From Siphonodentalium dalli (taxonomy: Eukaryota; Mollusca; Scaphopoda; Gadilida; Siphonodentaliidae), in assembly GCA_032622095.1 (NCBI GenBank), contig CP136065.1, positions 212,208,151-212,272,150 on the forward strand: a DNA stretch of 64,000 nt, given 5' to 3'. Position 1 is the stretch's first letter; each line of letters starts with the position of its first letter. This document shows positions 43,996 to 57,800 of the stretch, piece after piece. Below the pieces are notes generated by a model. It did not search any database and was not told the origin of the DNA. It saw nothing but the letters and a program-made list of their open reading frames with translations. A program made the translations under genes and the position numbers.

Positions 43996-46900
43996 GTAAC
44001 ACATATATGATTAAATTAGATGAAACCAAATTGTATAATATCAAATAATTATATATATATATATATATATCCTTTATTATATAATATTCTTTATTATCCT
44101 CCGTTAGACATATTGCTTCATAACAAATATTATAATACTGCTTAATTTAAATGTGCACAAATGGGATGAACAAATGCAAAGGTAGACACATAAGAATTAC
44201 TACATATGCATATAGACATAAATACCTGCGACATGAATCAGAGGCGCAAATGCAGACATGCACATACAGACAGATCGACCGACATGCAGACATACATATA
44301 TGCAGACAGGTAGTCAGACAGACATGCATGCATACATTCATTCAGACAGACATGCATGCAGGTAGACATACAGATAGACATTCAGACAGTCAGACAGACA
44401 GACACAAAAGCTAGATCAGTTTGAACCATGTATCCTGCCAAATATTAGCCATAGTATTACCCGTATAGAACCAATCAAATGGAGGAGAGAACCGACTCGA
44501 TCAAGAGAGAACCCAAACAAATATCAAAATTCGCACTATGAAAATTTCGTTATTATTACGCTCATTCGGGGCCACCGATTGTGAGAGGAATGGACAAATT
44601 AATACGTTTTTTCTGTCAAAAACTCGCGAAAATGTATAATTTCGATCATAAGGAACCGTCACAAATCAGTCAAGAACAACCACAAACCGGCGATAGAACG
44701 ACTTCCGATGTAACCGTTCTTACACAGTGGGTTCTCCGGCTGTAGAACTGATTTATGATGGACTTGTAACCAATATGAAGGATATGTGGTTCTAGCATGC
44801 AATGATTTGGTTTTACAGGCCGTAAATAAGCAAACAAAATCGGCGCGAGGTGGCGCAACGAACCGCGACACGTTGTTCCAAAGAGCGCCATTTTTTTTAT
44901 TTCCAACGAAGCGGCGAACATTCGTCTGAATAATCATTTTTTACTTGTTTACTGTGGAGTGGAGACAGTGGAGCGTGTCACAAATACAAGAGTGGCTGCA
45001 AGAATCTGGTCTGCCATGAGTTGGTGGAGGTTTTTAGTGGCGCTTAATATTTTATGACTTATATTATTACGCCACCGTAGTGTGGTGTTTATTGCTTTTG
45101 GTTTTTTTGTATCGCATGGGCGATCGATAATTCACTGGGTGATTGTACATTCGGCAAACCTCGTCAGATTCCGTCACCGTTTCATCGTACCGATAATTAC
45201 GAGAGTACAACTAAGATTGGCACATGTGTTTACGTCACCGGTGTAATTGTGGGGACATGCTTCTATTATGAAGGTTTGCTATCCCGAAGGTCCGCTATTC
45301 CGAAGGTTCTCTATTCCGAAGGTTTTTGTTATTTTTAGGTTAATTCTATATTTTAAAGTATTGAGACTAATTTGAGAGGGTTCATTTTCACAAAGATTCT
45401 TTATATGGAGTGAGCGCTCACATCCGAACTGATCATGCGCGCACACCGATACAGATACAGGAGGAAATAACTTAACTTAGAACATTAAATGTGATTTTGT
45501 TTTGTTTTCGCTGGTTTTCTTGAGATTTTATGTCATTACGTGGGCCCATACCTTTGAATTCTTGGCATATACTATGAATGTTGTGGTATATATGGACCCT
45601 CCCGCATTGGGACATGACATAGGTTCAGTTGACTTAAGTGGTGTTCTGTGTGTGCTCCAATTTGGAGTTCATTATTTTAAGGGCCAAGTTTAGAATTTTA
45701 TGGGTCCATACCTTTGAACTCTGGGCATATAATATGAATATTGGGGGGCATGGCTCTATTCCGAAGGTTCACTATCCCGAAGGTCCACTATTCCGAAATT
45801 TCTCTGAATGTTCGCTATTCCGAAGGTTCACCAATCCGAAGGTTCGTTATTCTGAAGGTTCTGTGTTCCAAAGATTTTTTTTATTTTAAGGTTAATTCTA
45901 TATTCTAAAGTAACGAGAGGGTTCATTATCATGAAGATTCTTTTTATGAAGGAAATAACGTAAAACATTAAATGTGATTTTGTTTTGTTTTCGAGGGTTT
46001 TCTTGAGTTTAATGTCATTACGTATGACCTTATTTCTCATTACATATTCACGCCAAGGAGCCCACACAATTGCTATGTTACGATGCGATTTAATGTGATT
46101 ATGTGTGACCTAATATCTCAATAATCTGAGGCAAGAGTACGCCTGCTAAAGGCGAATTATAACAGTTGGGGGTATAACGCTCAATAAATACTGGAGGCTA
46201 TAACAAACTGCGCAGTAGAATATCGCTGAATGGACGAGTATGAGATGAGCCTAAATGCAATTGTGACTTTGTTTAAAGGCCCACTTAATTTTCGAGTCAT
46301 TAATTTTTTATAGTATATACGGTTTTAATAACAATTTATGCCATAAAATTTGAATAAACTACTATAATTCATCACCATTTGAAAGGCAGAATACTTCTAT
46401 CTCCTAGTTTGAAACACCTTCAAAATACCGCGTCGTATATCTAGCAATTAGCAACCAACATGTCCTCCTCGGCTTTCCATAGATTTCAACGTAATTTGAT
46501 ACCTATGGGTATTTGTGTCCGGGAAGTGTTTTGAACGGGTCAAATCGTGACCCCGACCTGACCTTGACCTTTAAAACTGTCAATGCAAGGTCAATTTGGG
46601 TAAAACGGACAAATTTCGGCGAAATTTGATACTAGGGATACTTTGGTCTGAGGAGAGTTTTGAACGTGTCAAATCGTGACCTCGGCCTGACCTTGACCTT
46701 CAATATGGCCAATCAAAGGTCAACTCGGATAAAACGGATAGATTTCGACGAAATTTGATACCTATGGGTACTTTTGTCGGGGGGGGGGGGGGTGTTTTGG
46801 ACGGGTCAAATCATGACTCTGACCTTACCTTGACCTTCAAAATTGTTAATTAAAGGTCAAGTTGGGTAAAACGGACGGATTTCGACGAAATTTGATACCT

Positions 46901-49900
46901 ATGGGTAGTTTTCTACGGGTGGGGGTGTTTTGGACTGGACAAATCATGACCCTGACCTGACCTTGACTTTCGAAATAGTCAATTGAAGGTCAAATCGCAC
47001 CTTTCACCGGAAAGCAGATGTGAAACAGCCCGGGTGAAGTCGGGCCTATCAGCTTGTGTAATAAAGAAGACAGTTTGATGAAAGTAATGTATGCCACGGG
47101 AAAACTTGAAATATGGAAGTACGCAAATTTCCCGCATAAAATTTGAAAGCTAGTTTATAGAATAATTGTATTATTATTTATATTTATGGCTAATAATACG
47201 ATCTTGGTGGCGTTACCATTTCTGACTATGGTTTTCTTGTAATTATTTGCCAGTTGTTACATTATAACTTGTACTCTTCAGTCTGTTGACTAGAAAACCG
47301 GAAATTTCAGATTGATAAAAAAAATTGCAGATGCTGTAATTATGTTACTCCGAAGAGAGATAACTCTAATCTGATAGGATGGGATAGGATAATTTATTTA
47401 CAATATACACATGAATAATACAATGACAGTAACATATAATAAGATAAATGCTGTATATATTGTTGGGGGTTTGCCTAGCCCTATCGGGCTGTCTTCCTGC
47501 TACCCCCTAAAACAAGTATCACTATAATTAATTGCATAGATGGCTTGTATTTTATCAACGCATACGTACAGACTACATGTATTATCGTGTATAAAACTAA
47601 CTAGAAACTAGTTTTGGGGCATATCACAAACAAGTATTGGTGTGGTTGTGAGCCAATCCAGACGAATTGTAAGATACCGCCGTCTTTAGTTAAGTAAATA
47701 AGATAGGATGCACATATCCAACCTTGATGGTTGGGACCAACATAGAATGATGATTAATGGGAAAATTTTGAACTATATGAATGTGAGATTGACTCTCGAG
47801 TTTGGATATTCAATATTAAATAACTCTTTAATATTGGATCAATATCCAAGACGTTTTTATTGTGTAATTGGTAATATATATGTATTAACCCTTTACCCAA
47901 CAGAAGGGCCCTGTGCCAATGCATTCTCTTAACAAATTAAAATTATAAAATTGTTAAAGAATGTAAGAAAAAATGGGTTTTTTAGGCCAATGCATTCTCT
48001 TATATATGCGAGGCGACCTATGGTCGACTCGCATATATAAGAGAATGCATTGGCACAGGGCATAACTGTAACTATCACAATGTGGTCAAGGAGCCGGTTC
48101 CAATGATATCCATATTTGTATGGTTCTATTGAGACAGACCGAAGATATTTTAGGCTGTTGAAGCTTTATTTGGCCGGTTTTGGCCGGTTTGTTAGGTAAA
48201 GGGTTAACGCCACAGTTGGTCCACTTGCTCACATTTAGAAAACGTTGCTATTCAGGGAGTCGTAATAAATAATCATTTGGTTCTTCGTTTGTTTTTAAAA
48301 GGAGAACCATTTGGTTTTTCATTTAGTTCTAAAGGAAGAATCATTTAGTTAGTTCAGAACCTACATCATGTGGAACAATAAATTATATTCTAAACCTACT
48401 GGTAACAAATACGGGTGAAATTTCAGAACCATCGGTTCTAGTATTGGTTCCCGAATAGGTTCTACAAAAGGAAACAAAAGTCGAGCTCAGAGCCTACGGG
48501 TTCAAAAATTGGTTCATTATTGGGAACCAAGAAAGGAGTCATCATTCTACGTTGGTTCCAACTGTTCTTGAACCAACTGGTACTATCATGGCTACCAAGA
48601 ACGAAATTGTTCTCTACTTTTGTTACAAATACGAGACAAGCTGAAGAACCGATGAAAAACCAGTTGGTTACAAATAATTCTAATAGTGTATATTTGATGA
48701 CAAATTTTACTAGCACCGTTACATGTGGAACTATAAAAATGTACCTCTCATATCGTTAGCTTTGGTCAAGATTCATAGTATAATTATATTTCCGTTCATA
48801 TTCTGGCACCATATTAATTATGGTTTGCTATGACGAAATATACCTACAAAAACAAATACCGTGCAATCGTACAAGTGTGTTAAAGGTACTCAATCCGATT
48901 CGACGATCCCCATATCATCAGATTCCAACAACAACAACATTTTTTTGAAATGCCGCTTCAGTTATCAGAATCGAGTAACTGCACACAAATAGTGCTAACC
49001 ACAGTCAACTATAGTATAAAATTGCCTAAAACATGTTATTTATCAACGTTTTATTCAACGAAATTTGGCCGGTTTGTCAAATATCTGACACAAAAAAGCC
49101 ACTGGATTTTAGAGTTATCGATCTTCATCCCCAATTGGTCAGATAAATTCTTCTCGTCGACTGTTTACTGGGCCACCTTAAATTAAAATAACATATTTCG
49201 AACATCGATATCTGATCACTCCTACCTTTGATGTGTGGGTTCCTCGAGTCGAATCAAATATTTTGTACCCCCAAAGCCAAAGAAATAGTAATTTAGGAGC
49301 ATCTAATCGGATTGAGTACCTTTAACGCACGCTTATGGACAACATTGGTTCATTAGTTTTTTTTATATTACTATAGCTGACAATTGTTGAAAGGAGCGAC
49401 GTGAATAGCAGCGTTGAATGAATGCATCTATCATACCTATATGCATGGTTGACTTTGATGAACAAAACCCTCTCAAGTGTCATGTTTGTTCTGCTTGGCC
49501 AGTATCACATCTTGTCGCGCTGAAGCTGAAATAAAATTGCATATAGTTATGATCATTAACCCATTATTTACTAAATACACATTGATGTAGATTTGTATCT
49601 TGCAAACCCACAAGAAATAAAAAAATAACAAAGAATTTGCGAATGGATCAGTTATATTGTCAAATGACTTAGGTGTGTGAAGTTAGTTAGGCGTTCTGCG
49701 TTCGACATTCGTTTGACATTCGCGTGAAGTTGGTTAGGCGTTCGGCGTTCGACATTCGTTTGACATTCGACTTAGAAAATATCATTTTGGCGGGAGAGGT
49801 TCTCTATTGGTCCAATTCGTGGTCCCCCGCTCGAATTTTTGAAATTTCATCGTTTTTCCCATTTTCCAGACGATCGCTGGACTTTGAAAATTTCGACCCA

Positions 49901-51811
49901 AAAATCGATTTTGAGTTTTTTGCGTGAAAGGTGTTCTTTTTACCCAATTCGTGCTCCCCCGCTCGAATTTTCTGAAATTTCATCGGTTTTCCCATTTTCC
50001 AGACGATCGCTGGACTTTGAAAATTTCGACCCAAAAAATCGATTTTGAGTTTTTTGCGTGAAAGGTGTTCTTTTTACCCAATTCGTGCTCTCTCAATCAA
50101 ATCAGGTCCAACTTTCATCGTTTTCCAAAATTTTCATTTCACCCAAAAATATATAAAGTATATGTAGGCCCCTATATAGGGGACAGGCCTCGTTTATTGG
50201 CCGATCGACTCCAAATTTGGTGAGGAAGTGTGTCCCCAGTAGTAATCTTCATAACCAAACGCACGGGTCGCAGACGGTTGCCGATTTCAAGATTTTAAGT
50301 CTTCAAATTGCCTCTGTGACATCGTACATCAGTCTGCTAATAGCAGGTTGTGACGTACCGTGCAAAACTCCAGCAACTGTTCGGGCGCAGCCCGTGGCAC
50401 AGAATCGTAGCTCCGCACAAAGCTTAATGTAATAACAGCAAGGACCACATTGATATGAATGCTTTTATTGCGAAGAAACAAATTAATGAATAACATGCAA
50501 TAACACATATACAATATTTATATACAATATACAATTGCTCCTCTCTATGTCTCGGGCTATACGTTCGAATAAATTAAGCGTCAATTTCTTGAAAGTCGAT
50601 ATCGTCTTAGAAAATCGTCTGCGTCGAAGTTATCTAGAGGATTTGTACGGTCTCTAAAGACTCTGGCGACGTGCGATTTCTTCACGTTCTTGTTGTGCAA
50701 ATACCAAAATGAAAAGATTCCATCAAACCTTCATTATTGCGAACGAACACCAACATAGACTGATAATAACAACCGTTAATCTCAATACCAATCAGGCACC
50801 CGACCGATATCATCAAATGATGATCAGAGAATTCCACCACAGCAGACAATGACTAGCCATAGAAACAAGCACAATGGTCAAATACAATACGCGCATACTA
50901 TACCATAGTATATACCGTGGATACGCGCGTGAGTATACTACATAAGCTCGTACATCTTGCCGTTGCAGTGTTTGTCTGTGTGTGTATCTGTCTGTTTATC
51001 TGTCACGATTTTGACACGTTTAAAAATATATCACTCCCATGTCAGATTGCGCCCACATGTTGACCATATCATGAGGCAAATCATGGAATACGATACACAA
51101 ACGTTCATGCCAATCGATACAAGACAACTAGAGATATAACGCGTTTCCTAATGGTTATCATGACGTTAATTTTACTGATATTATGCGTACAAGACGATAT
51201 AAGGCGAATGGGGTTTCAGCGGCGTCCGTGTCAAAGCTAAATGCCGGACAAACTCCGCGCACCGTTTATCTGCTTTCTTTCTATCGTTATAAGCGGTGCA
51301 GCGGTGACGATATTTTCCTGCACATGTTTCTCCGACGACTTAAATGGGCATACATGAGCAATACAGAACATTCTTTATAAGCTTAGAAGATATGTAGGGA
51401 AAATGGTACACATATGTTCACATGACCAGTGGAATATCATGGTATAAGCGCCTTTGACCTCAAATGACTACTTAAAGGGACTAAAAAGTTGCATGATCAA
51501 TAAAGAGCGTTTATCATCAGCTAAAAAGATATGTGGGGGAATTGGTGCATATATATATAGGTAACATGATACAGGTAATGTTACGTTATAGGCGATGTTG
51601 ACATCAAATTACTAAGTTAAAGGGGCACTAATAATTAGCCATACAGAGCGTTTATTACCAGCTTAAAAGATGGAAAGATGGATGGAAACTTTATCCTGAG
51701 ACTGTCATGCAACAGGTGCTGTTTACATCAGGTGACTAATAACTATATATATATATATATAGCTATATGTTCGCGGAAGCCACATTAGGGAGACATCTGT
51801 GTGTAAATAAC

Positions 51812-51854
<43 letters not shown>

Positions 51855-54800
51855 AAATTTTTTTTGTAACCCCTATATTAGTGTCAGCTGCTAAACCACG
51901 TCACGTCGCCAGTACAACGCTGTGAGGTGTTTATACCGGTGGAGGAAATCCAAAATGTCCCATAACTATGTTCCAAATCCACCATCTAACAAACGCTCAT
52001 CATTGATTCGTCCGTATTTATTTATATCGTTTCTAGCCAGGAACTTTGTACTTCCTATTATGTGCAGTAACCCTGCCAGTGTATCTGATTATCGATGCAT
52101 TAGACGGCGCCCAAGCGCGAATTGTTGGTCAGGACGGGCCTCTAGAGGATATAATGGATCACGGATCGGATGCATTGTACGTAGGTATGGACATGTGTGA
52201 ATGTATTAAATTAGGAAATGAATTTAGTGGGTTTGCGTTGTTGGGGGGATACGGCGTTGCGGTCGTTGGTTCACATTGTGTGAAGCGCTAAGCGGTTCCA
52301 TCTACATGTGCCACAACGACCACAGCGCCGTATCCACCAATAGCACACACAGACCCACTACGTTCATTTCTTATATTTATATAGCTTTTTGATGATTTAT
52401 TCCCATAAAAAAGCTGAGAATATTCTTATTTATTTGCACAAAATCTGCCGATAAGTTGAGACTAGCACACGCAGCACATTACGTCAGACGAATATAAGAT
52501 TTCCAAGCGCCTAAATTGTACCATGCATGGGATATGACCAGTATCTCCCGGTACATGTATGCTGGTACTTGTATATGGAATCCTGTTATTCCACATCGGA
52601 TGCGCGTGTAATCTACTGTATATATATATTGCTTGGTTTAAAAAGAGACGAAACCGAAAAATGTCGAACGCGTGTGTAAATCCGAACCCGAAAGAATACA
52701 AATTATACAACGAAGTAACCGACGAAAGCGATATTAGTTCAAAACACGTAAGCTGCCAGGCAAAACAACAGACGAAAGCGAAAGATCAAACGAAAGCTTC
52801 CATCGCCTGTTTCGCCATGAAATATACAGTGGTTTACATGAAATATACAGTGGTTTACATGGAATATACAGTGGTTTACATGGAATATACAGTGGTTTAC
52901 ATGGAATATACAGTGGTTTACATGGAATATACAGTGGTTTACATGGAATATACAGTGGTTTACATGGAATATACAGTGGTTTACATGGAATATACAGTGG
53001 TTTACATGGAATATACAGTGGTTTACATGAAATATACAGTGGTTTACATGGAATATACAGTGGTTTACATGGAATATACAGTGGTTTACATGGAATATAC
53101 AGTGGTTTACATGGAATATACAGTGGTTTACATGGAATATACAGTGGTTTACATGGAATATACAGTGGTTTACATGGAATATACATTGGTTTACATGGAA
53201 TATACAGTGGTTTACATGGAATATACAGTGGTTTACATGGAATATACAGTGGTTTACATGGAATATACAGTGGTTTACATGGAATATACAGTGGTTTACA
53301 TGAACGATACATTGGTTTACATGAAGTTTACAGTGGTTTACATGAACTAAACAGTGGTTTACTTGAATTATACAGTGGTTTACATGAAATATACAGTGGT
53401 TTACACGCGCATACGGGTTGGCATTCATAAACGAAATTAGAGAAATTTTCCACTTTTTTTTTATCACTTTTCCACAAGAAGTGAGAGAAACGCTCTTTAT
53501 ACATACCATATCAGAATTGGATCGACCACTAACTTTTCTTATTGTTTCATGCAAAAGTATTTTACGTACTTGTCGATATTTTAATCCCTGAAATGGACCC
53601 GAATTTCACGCAATATGACACAATCATGCAGTACATGTACTAGGTATAATGTGGGGCTCCAAACCGCCATGTGACTTTTAATAACATGAATGCATTGGTA
53701 TTAATTGGAACATAAGACTTTTGGTAACCATGATGACCTAGCTATTATTTCTGCTCGTCTGTATTGTTTAATCACAGGCGCCTGAGGATACCTGATTTAC
53801 AATTATATACTAAACCACTTTTTAAAATCTGCCATTTCCCAAGGCGCCTGTGTTTAACACTCAAGTGAAGTTCAGTTATCCGTGGACCAATAATGTTACC
53901 CCCCTATCGGTCGACATAGACGCCAAAAAAAGACGAATAGAAGTTTCACCCTAGTTCCAGTCATGCGACATTTATACGTACAGAGAACATATACAAAAGT
54001 GTTACGTGATAATTTTTGACAGATTCGACAGACTCCATTTTTTTCCGAATGTAGGACGTCTATATCTACTTATGATTTATGCTTTGTCTGTATTCTATAT
54101 GTATTTACAGTGTACATGGCGATTGAGCTGGGTCTGGCGTTACAGCTGCCACCGGTTGATCATTTAGCGGCATGCCTCTTGATTTCGGTAATGTTCTGTT
54201 TGACACACATTGAAGGTTATATGGATGGATACTTAACCTATAACAAGTATGTGATGCCGCGAAACTTGATAGTTGTTGTAATATGCCAGGTTTCAATGTG
54301 GATTTGGGTTTTTAGCTCACCTGAGCCGAGGTCTCCAGTGGAGCTATACTCATCAAACCCCGTACGTTTCCAGGTGTCTCACATTCAGATTTGTTTAAAT
54401 GAGGTCACTGGGTCTAATAGTTGGGAAGCCAAGGTCATAACTCTTTCCCTCCAAAGTAATTCTTAAAACGACTTTTCCAGTACCATCGGGCCGAATGGGT
54501 TCATATTTGGTATAAAGGGTCTTTGGGTGATTGGGGTTCAGATCTGTTCAAATGAGGTCACTGTGTCAACTGTGGGCTGAGTCAGGGACATAACTAAAAA
54601 CAACCATTGAAACAAACATAAAATTTAAACGGAAAACAAAAATAATTTTGATTTTATTCCGCTCAATTTTTTTTTATGAAAATAAAATTTTAACTTTTAA
54701 ATTTAAATTTTGAACCACGTTATGACATCCGCCAGGGTACACCGACTCACCCCGCCAAATTTAGTTGAAATCGGTCCAGGGGTCTGGGAGAAAAATCAGG

Positions 54801-57800
54801 AACAGATAGACTGTTGTTACCATTGACAATTGAACGGTCAAGTAAGTACATGTGCCCCTGTTACACATTTCACATTCCTATTTACACAATATTAGTTGAG
54901 AAATCATCTCTTTTACTAACAATATAAAGCAACTTGACTGCCTGCCATTATCTCTAATGTCTCTTGTGTATGAAATGAGATCTTATCTTGCTGACAGTGT
55001 TTGATAAAAAAATAACAGAAACAGCTGGATAATGTTTATTTGTGTCATTCATTTCAATTTAAATTAGATTAATTCCCATGTGCTGTGTTCTACGCAGTTG
55101 TACATGCACTATGTGTTACAATATTATGTTTATATAGGCTATTAACTCCTTTTCATCTGTGATAATGATGAGTCTTATTTATTATGTTGGTGATTTCAAG
55201 GAACAAACTTAACAGAGGTGCCATGCTGATAACCTTTCCCTCATATTCTGTAACTTATATTCAGGAAAATGAACTCACTTCAACTTCTATAATATATCCC
55301 TTCAAATTACTTGATCAATGATCTCATAGATTGGGCTTTACATTTGGTTTAAATAGGGGCTAGAGATAGGGGATTTAACATTCCCGCACCCACCCTATCT
55401 ATGCTATGAATTCATGTTTGGTACTTGTATATATATTCCTATATTACATGTAATAATTTTTAAATATGCCGGTATTAATATCAGTAATGTTTTGATAAAT
55501 TTCCAACAGTTGGAGATCTTGAAGTGACAGTTGCAATTAAGTTTTGTCCAGTTGGGAGGTAATGATCAATGGACTATTGGGGAGGGGTCGAGTTTGCAGT
55601 TAGAAATTTCAAGGTGGATACCCCCATATGCCCTCCCACCGTTCAACGAAGGCCCTCTATCTGTATCCCTGTTTATAAATACTTGTTTTAAAGAGATTGA
55701 TAAGTACTGACTATGGTAGTCTTCAGAGTCCCAGTCTTCTCCATCTTTACAGTCGGGTTGGCGACACCACAGTCATTGACTGTCTTGTTTGAATAAAATT
55801 TCTATTTCGTAAATCTTTAATTTAATTTCAAGGTCAAACCTGTCAACCTGGCACCACATACATGGGAATGAGAACTATAGATACGGAGCTTTGGGAACTA
55901 TATCTACGGGGTTTTGGGAACGATATACGGGGCTTTGGTAACGATATACGCGGCTTTGGGGACGATATCTACGGGGCTTTGGGAATGATATCTACGGGGC
56001 TTTGGGAACGATATATACGGGGCTTTTGGAACGATATACGCGGCTTTGGGAACGATATATACGGAGCTTTGGGAACGATATCTACTGGGCTTTGGGAACG
56101 ATATATATGGGGATTTGGGAACGATATACGCGGCTATGGTAACGATATATGCGGGGCTTTGAGAACGATATATTCGGAGCTTTGTGAACGATATATACTG
56201 GGCTTTGTGAACGATGTATACGGGGCTTTGTGAACGATATATATACGGGGCTTTGTGAACGATATATACGAGGCTTTGTGAACGATATATACGGGGCTTT
56301 GTGAACGATATATACGGGGCTTTGTGAACGATATATACGGGGCTTTGTGAACGATATATAAGGGGATTTGGGAACGATCTATATAGTTGAGTAGATTAAG
56401 TCATATAGATTAATGCAATTGTTCAAATTGTTACTAAAGCATGAAACTTTACACATATGTACATATTCACATAGTTATTAATGTTAGATATGGAGCCACG
56501 TTGAAATTTCACTTTAACCCTTCTTTTAAGGGGTTTTCCGACTATAAAGAGCGTTTCTTGATTATATATTTTATTAAATGTCGCAATTAATCTTACCATC
56601 AAATATGCGATTTAAAATTAGGCATATACAGTAAGTATGACCCTGAGAGATATAATGTCACATTTTTAGGGTAAAATTGGAAGTCCCCGTTCAAGACTAT
56701 TGGCATGGCTGTATAGTCATGTGTGGGACTGTAGGTGTATGAATAAATATGGAGTGGTTGTATTCTTATGTGCAATGTATATAGGTGTACATGGAATGAC
56801 TGTACGGTCATGATTGTTGAAGTGTATCATACCTGGAGCATAGCTGAATGGTCATTGGTGGTGTGTGGGTATATATGAAGTGCCCTTGTGGTCATGGTTG
56901 TATATGTGGTGTATACGCATCTCTGCCGTGGCTGTATTACAATCGGTGGGTGAATATGTATACAGAGAGTATGATCATGGATGTGGTGTGTGAGTATACA
57001 TCGAGTTGCTGAATTGTCACGGACGAGGTGTATATGCAAATCCGGATTGTACGAATGTTCGTGCGGGGTATTGGTATATACATTGGTGAGGTGTATATGT
57101 ATACCTGGATTGACTCTATGGTCATGAGTGGGGTGTATGTATATATCTTGAGTGGGTATATGGTCATGTGTGTGAAGAAAGGGTATACAGAGAGTGACTG
57201 TATGGCCAATAGTGAGGTTCTGCGCGTTGTATTGCTACATCTAGCATGTCTGTGTGGTCAATGGTGAGGTGTCGATGTATACCTGGAGTGATTCTAAAAT
57301 AGGCATTGGTGGTTTGTGTATGTACATTGTATATATTTATTGGCTATATGGCCATGGGTGTGGCCAATATGTATACAGGGAGTGAGCGTATGGCCAATGG
57401 TGAGGTGAACTGTAAACAAGGAGTGACTGTATGACAACAAATGTCGTGTATGGGTATTAAGTGAGTGGCTGAATTGTCTTAAGTGAGGACTATATTCAAT
57501 GGCCATATGTGCGGGGCATTTGTATATATACAAGGATTGGATGACCATTGGTAATGTGTATATATGTATACCAGGTGTTACTCTATGGTTATAGTTGCAG
57601 TGTATATATATATATCTTGAGTGGATATATGGCCATAAATGTGGCAAATAGATATACAAGGACTGATTTTATGGCCAATGGTGAGGCGAACAGGAATACA
57701 AGAAGCGACTTTATGATCACGAATGTACGACTATATGATCATGGGTGAAATGTAGGAATATACCTGGTGTACCTGAATGGTTGACTCATGGCTGTATAGC

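Noticed and set aside
44659-44937. two overlapping minus-strand ORFs of 83 and 92 codons
   Set aside because: They overlap in different frames of the same strand, with no motif and no splice signals; they lie in intron 1.
46781-46795. poly-G run and other homopolymers (3669-3677, 34021-34037) as regulatory sites
   Set aside because: Isolated homopolymer runs in repeats, with no supporting motif.
52185-52200. exon 2 donor at 52181 (TAC|GTAGGT)
   Set aside because: It shifts the frame of exon 3, and the product then loses family similarity; the donor 4 nt downstream keeps it.
52734-53554. 192- and 271-codon minus-strand ORFs over the 21-bp minisatellite
   Set aside because: A 21-bp period keeps all frames open. 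Repeated 7-mers with Cys or His are not evidence of a metal-binding protein.
54247-54466. read-through of exon 3 to the stop at 54466 as a short protein
   Set aside because: AACAA|GTATGT joins in frame to exon 4 and restores the next family segment; the read-through enters a TTTTAGCTCACCTGAGC repeat.
55862-56233. 123-codon ORF of G-F-G-N-D-I-R repeats
   Set aside because: Comes from the ~23-24-bp minisatellite; the frame is lost as soon as unit length changes.
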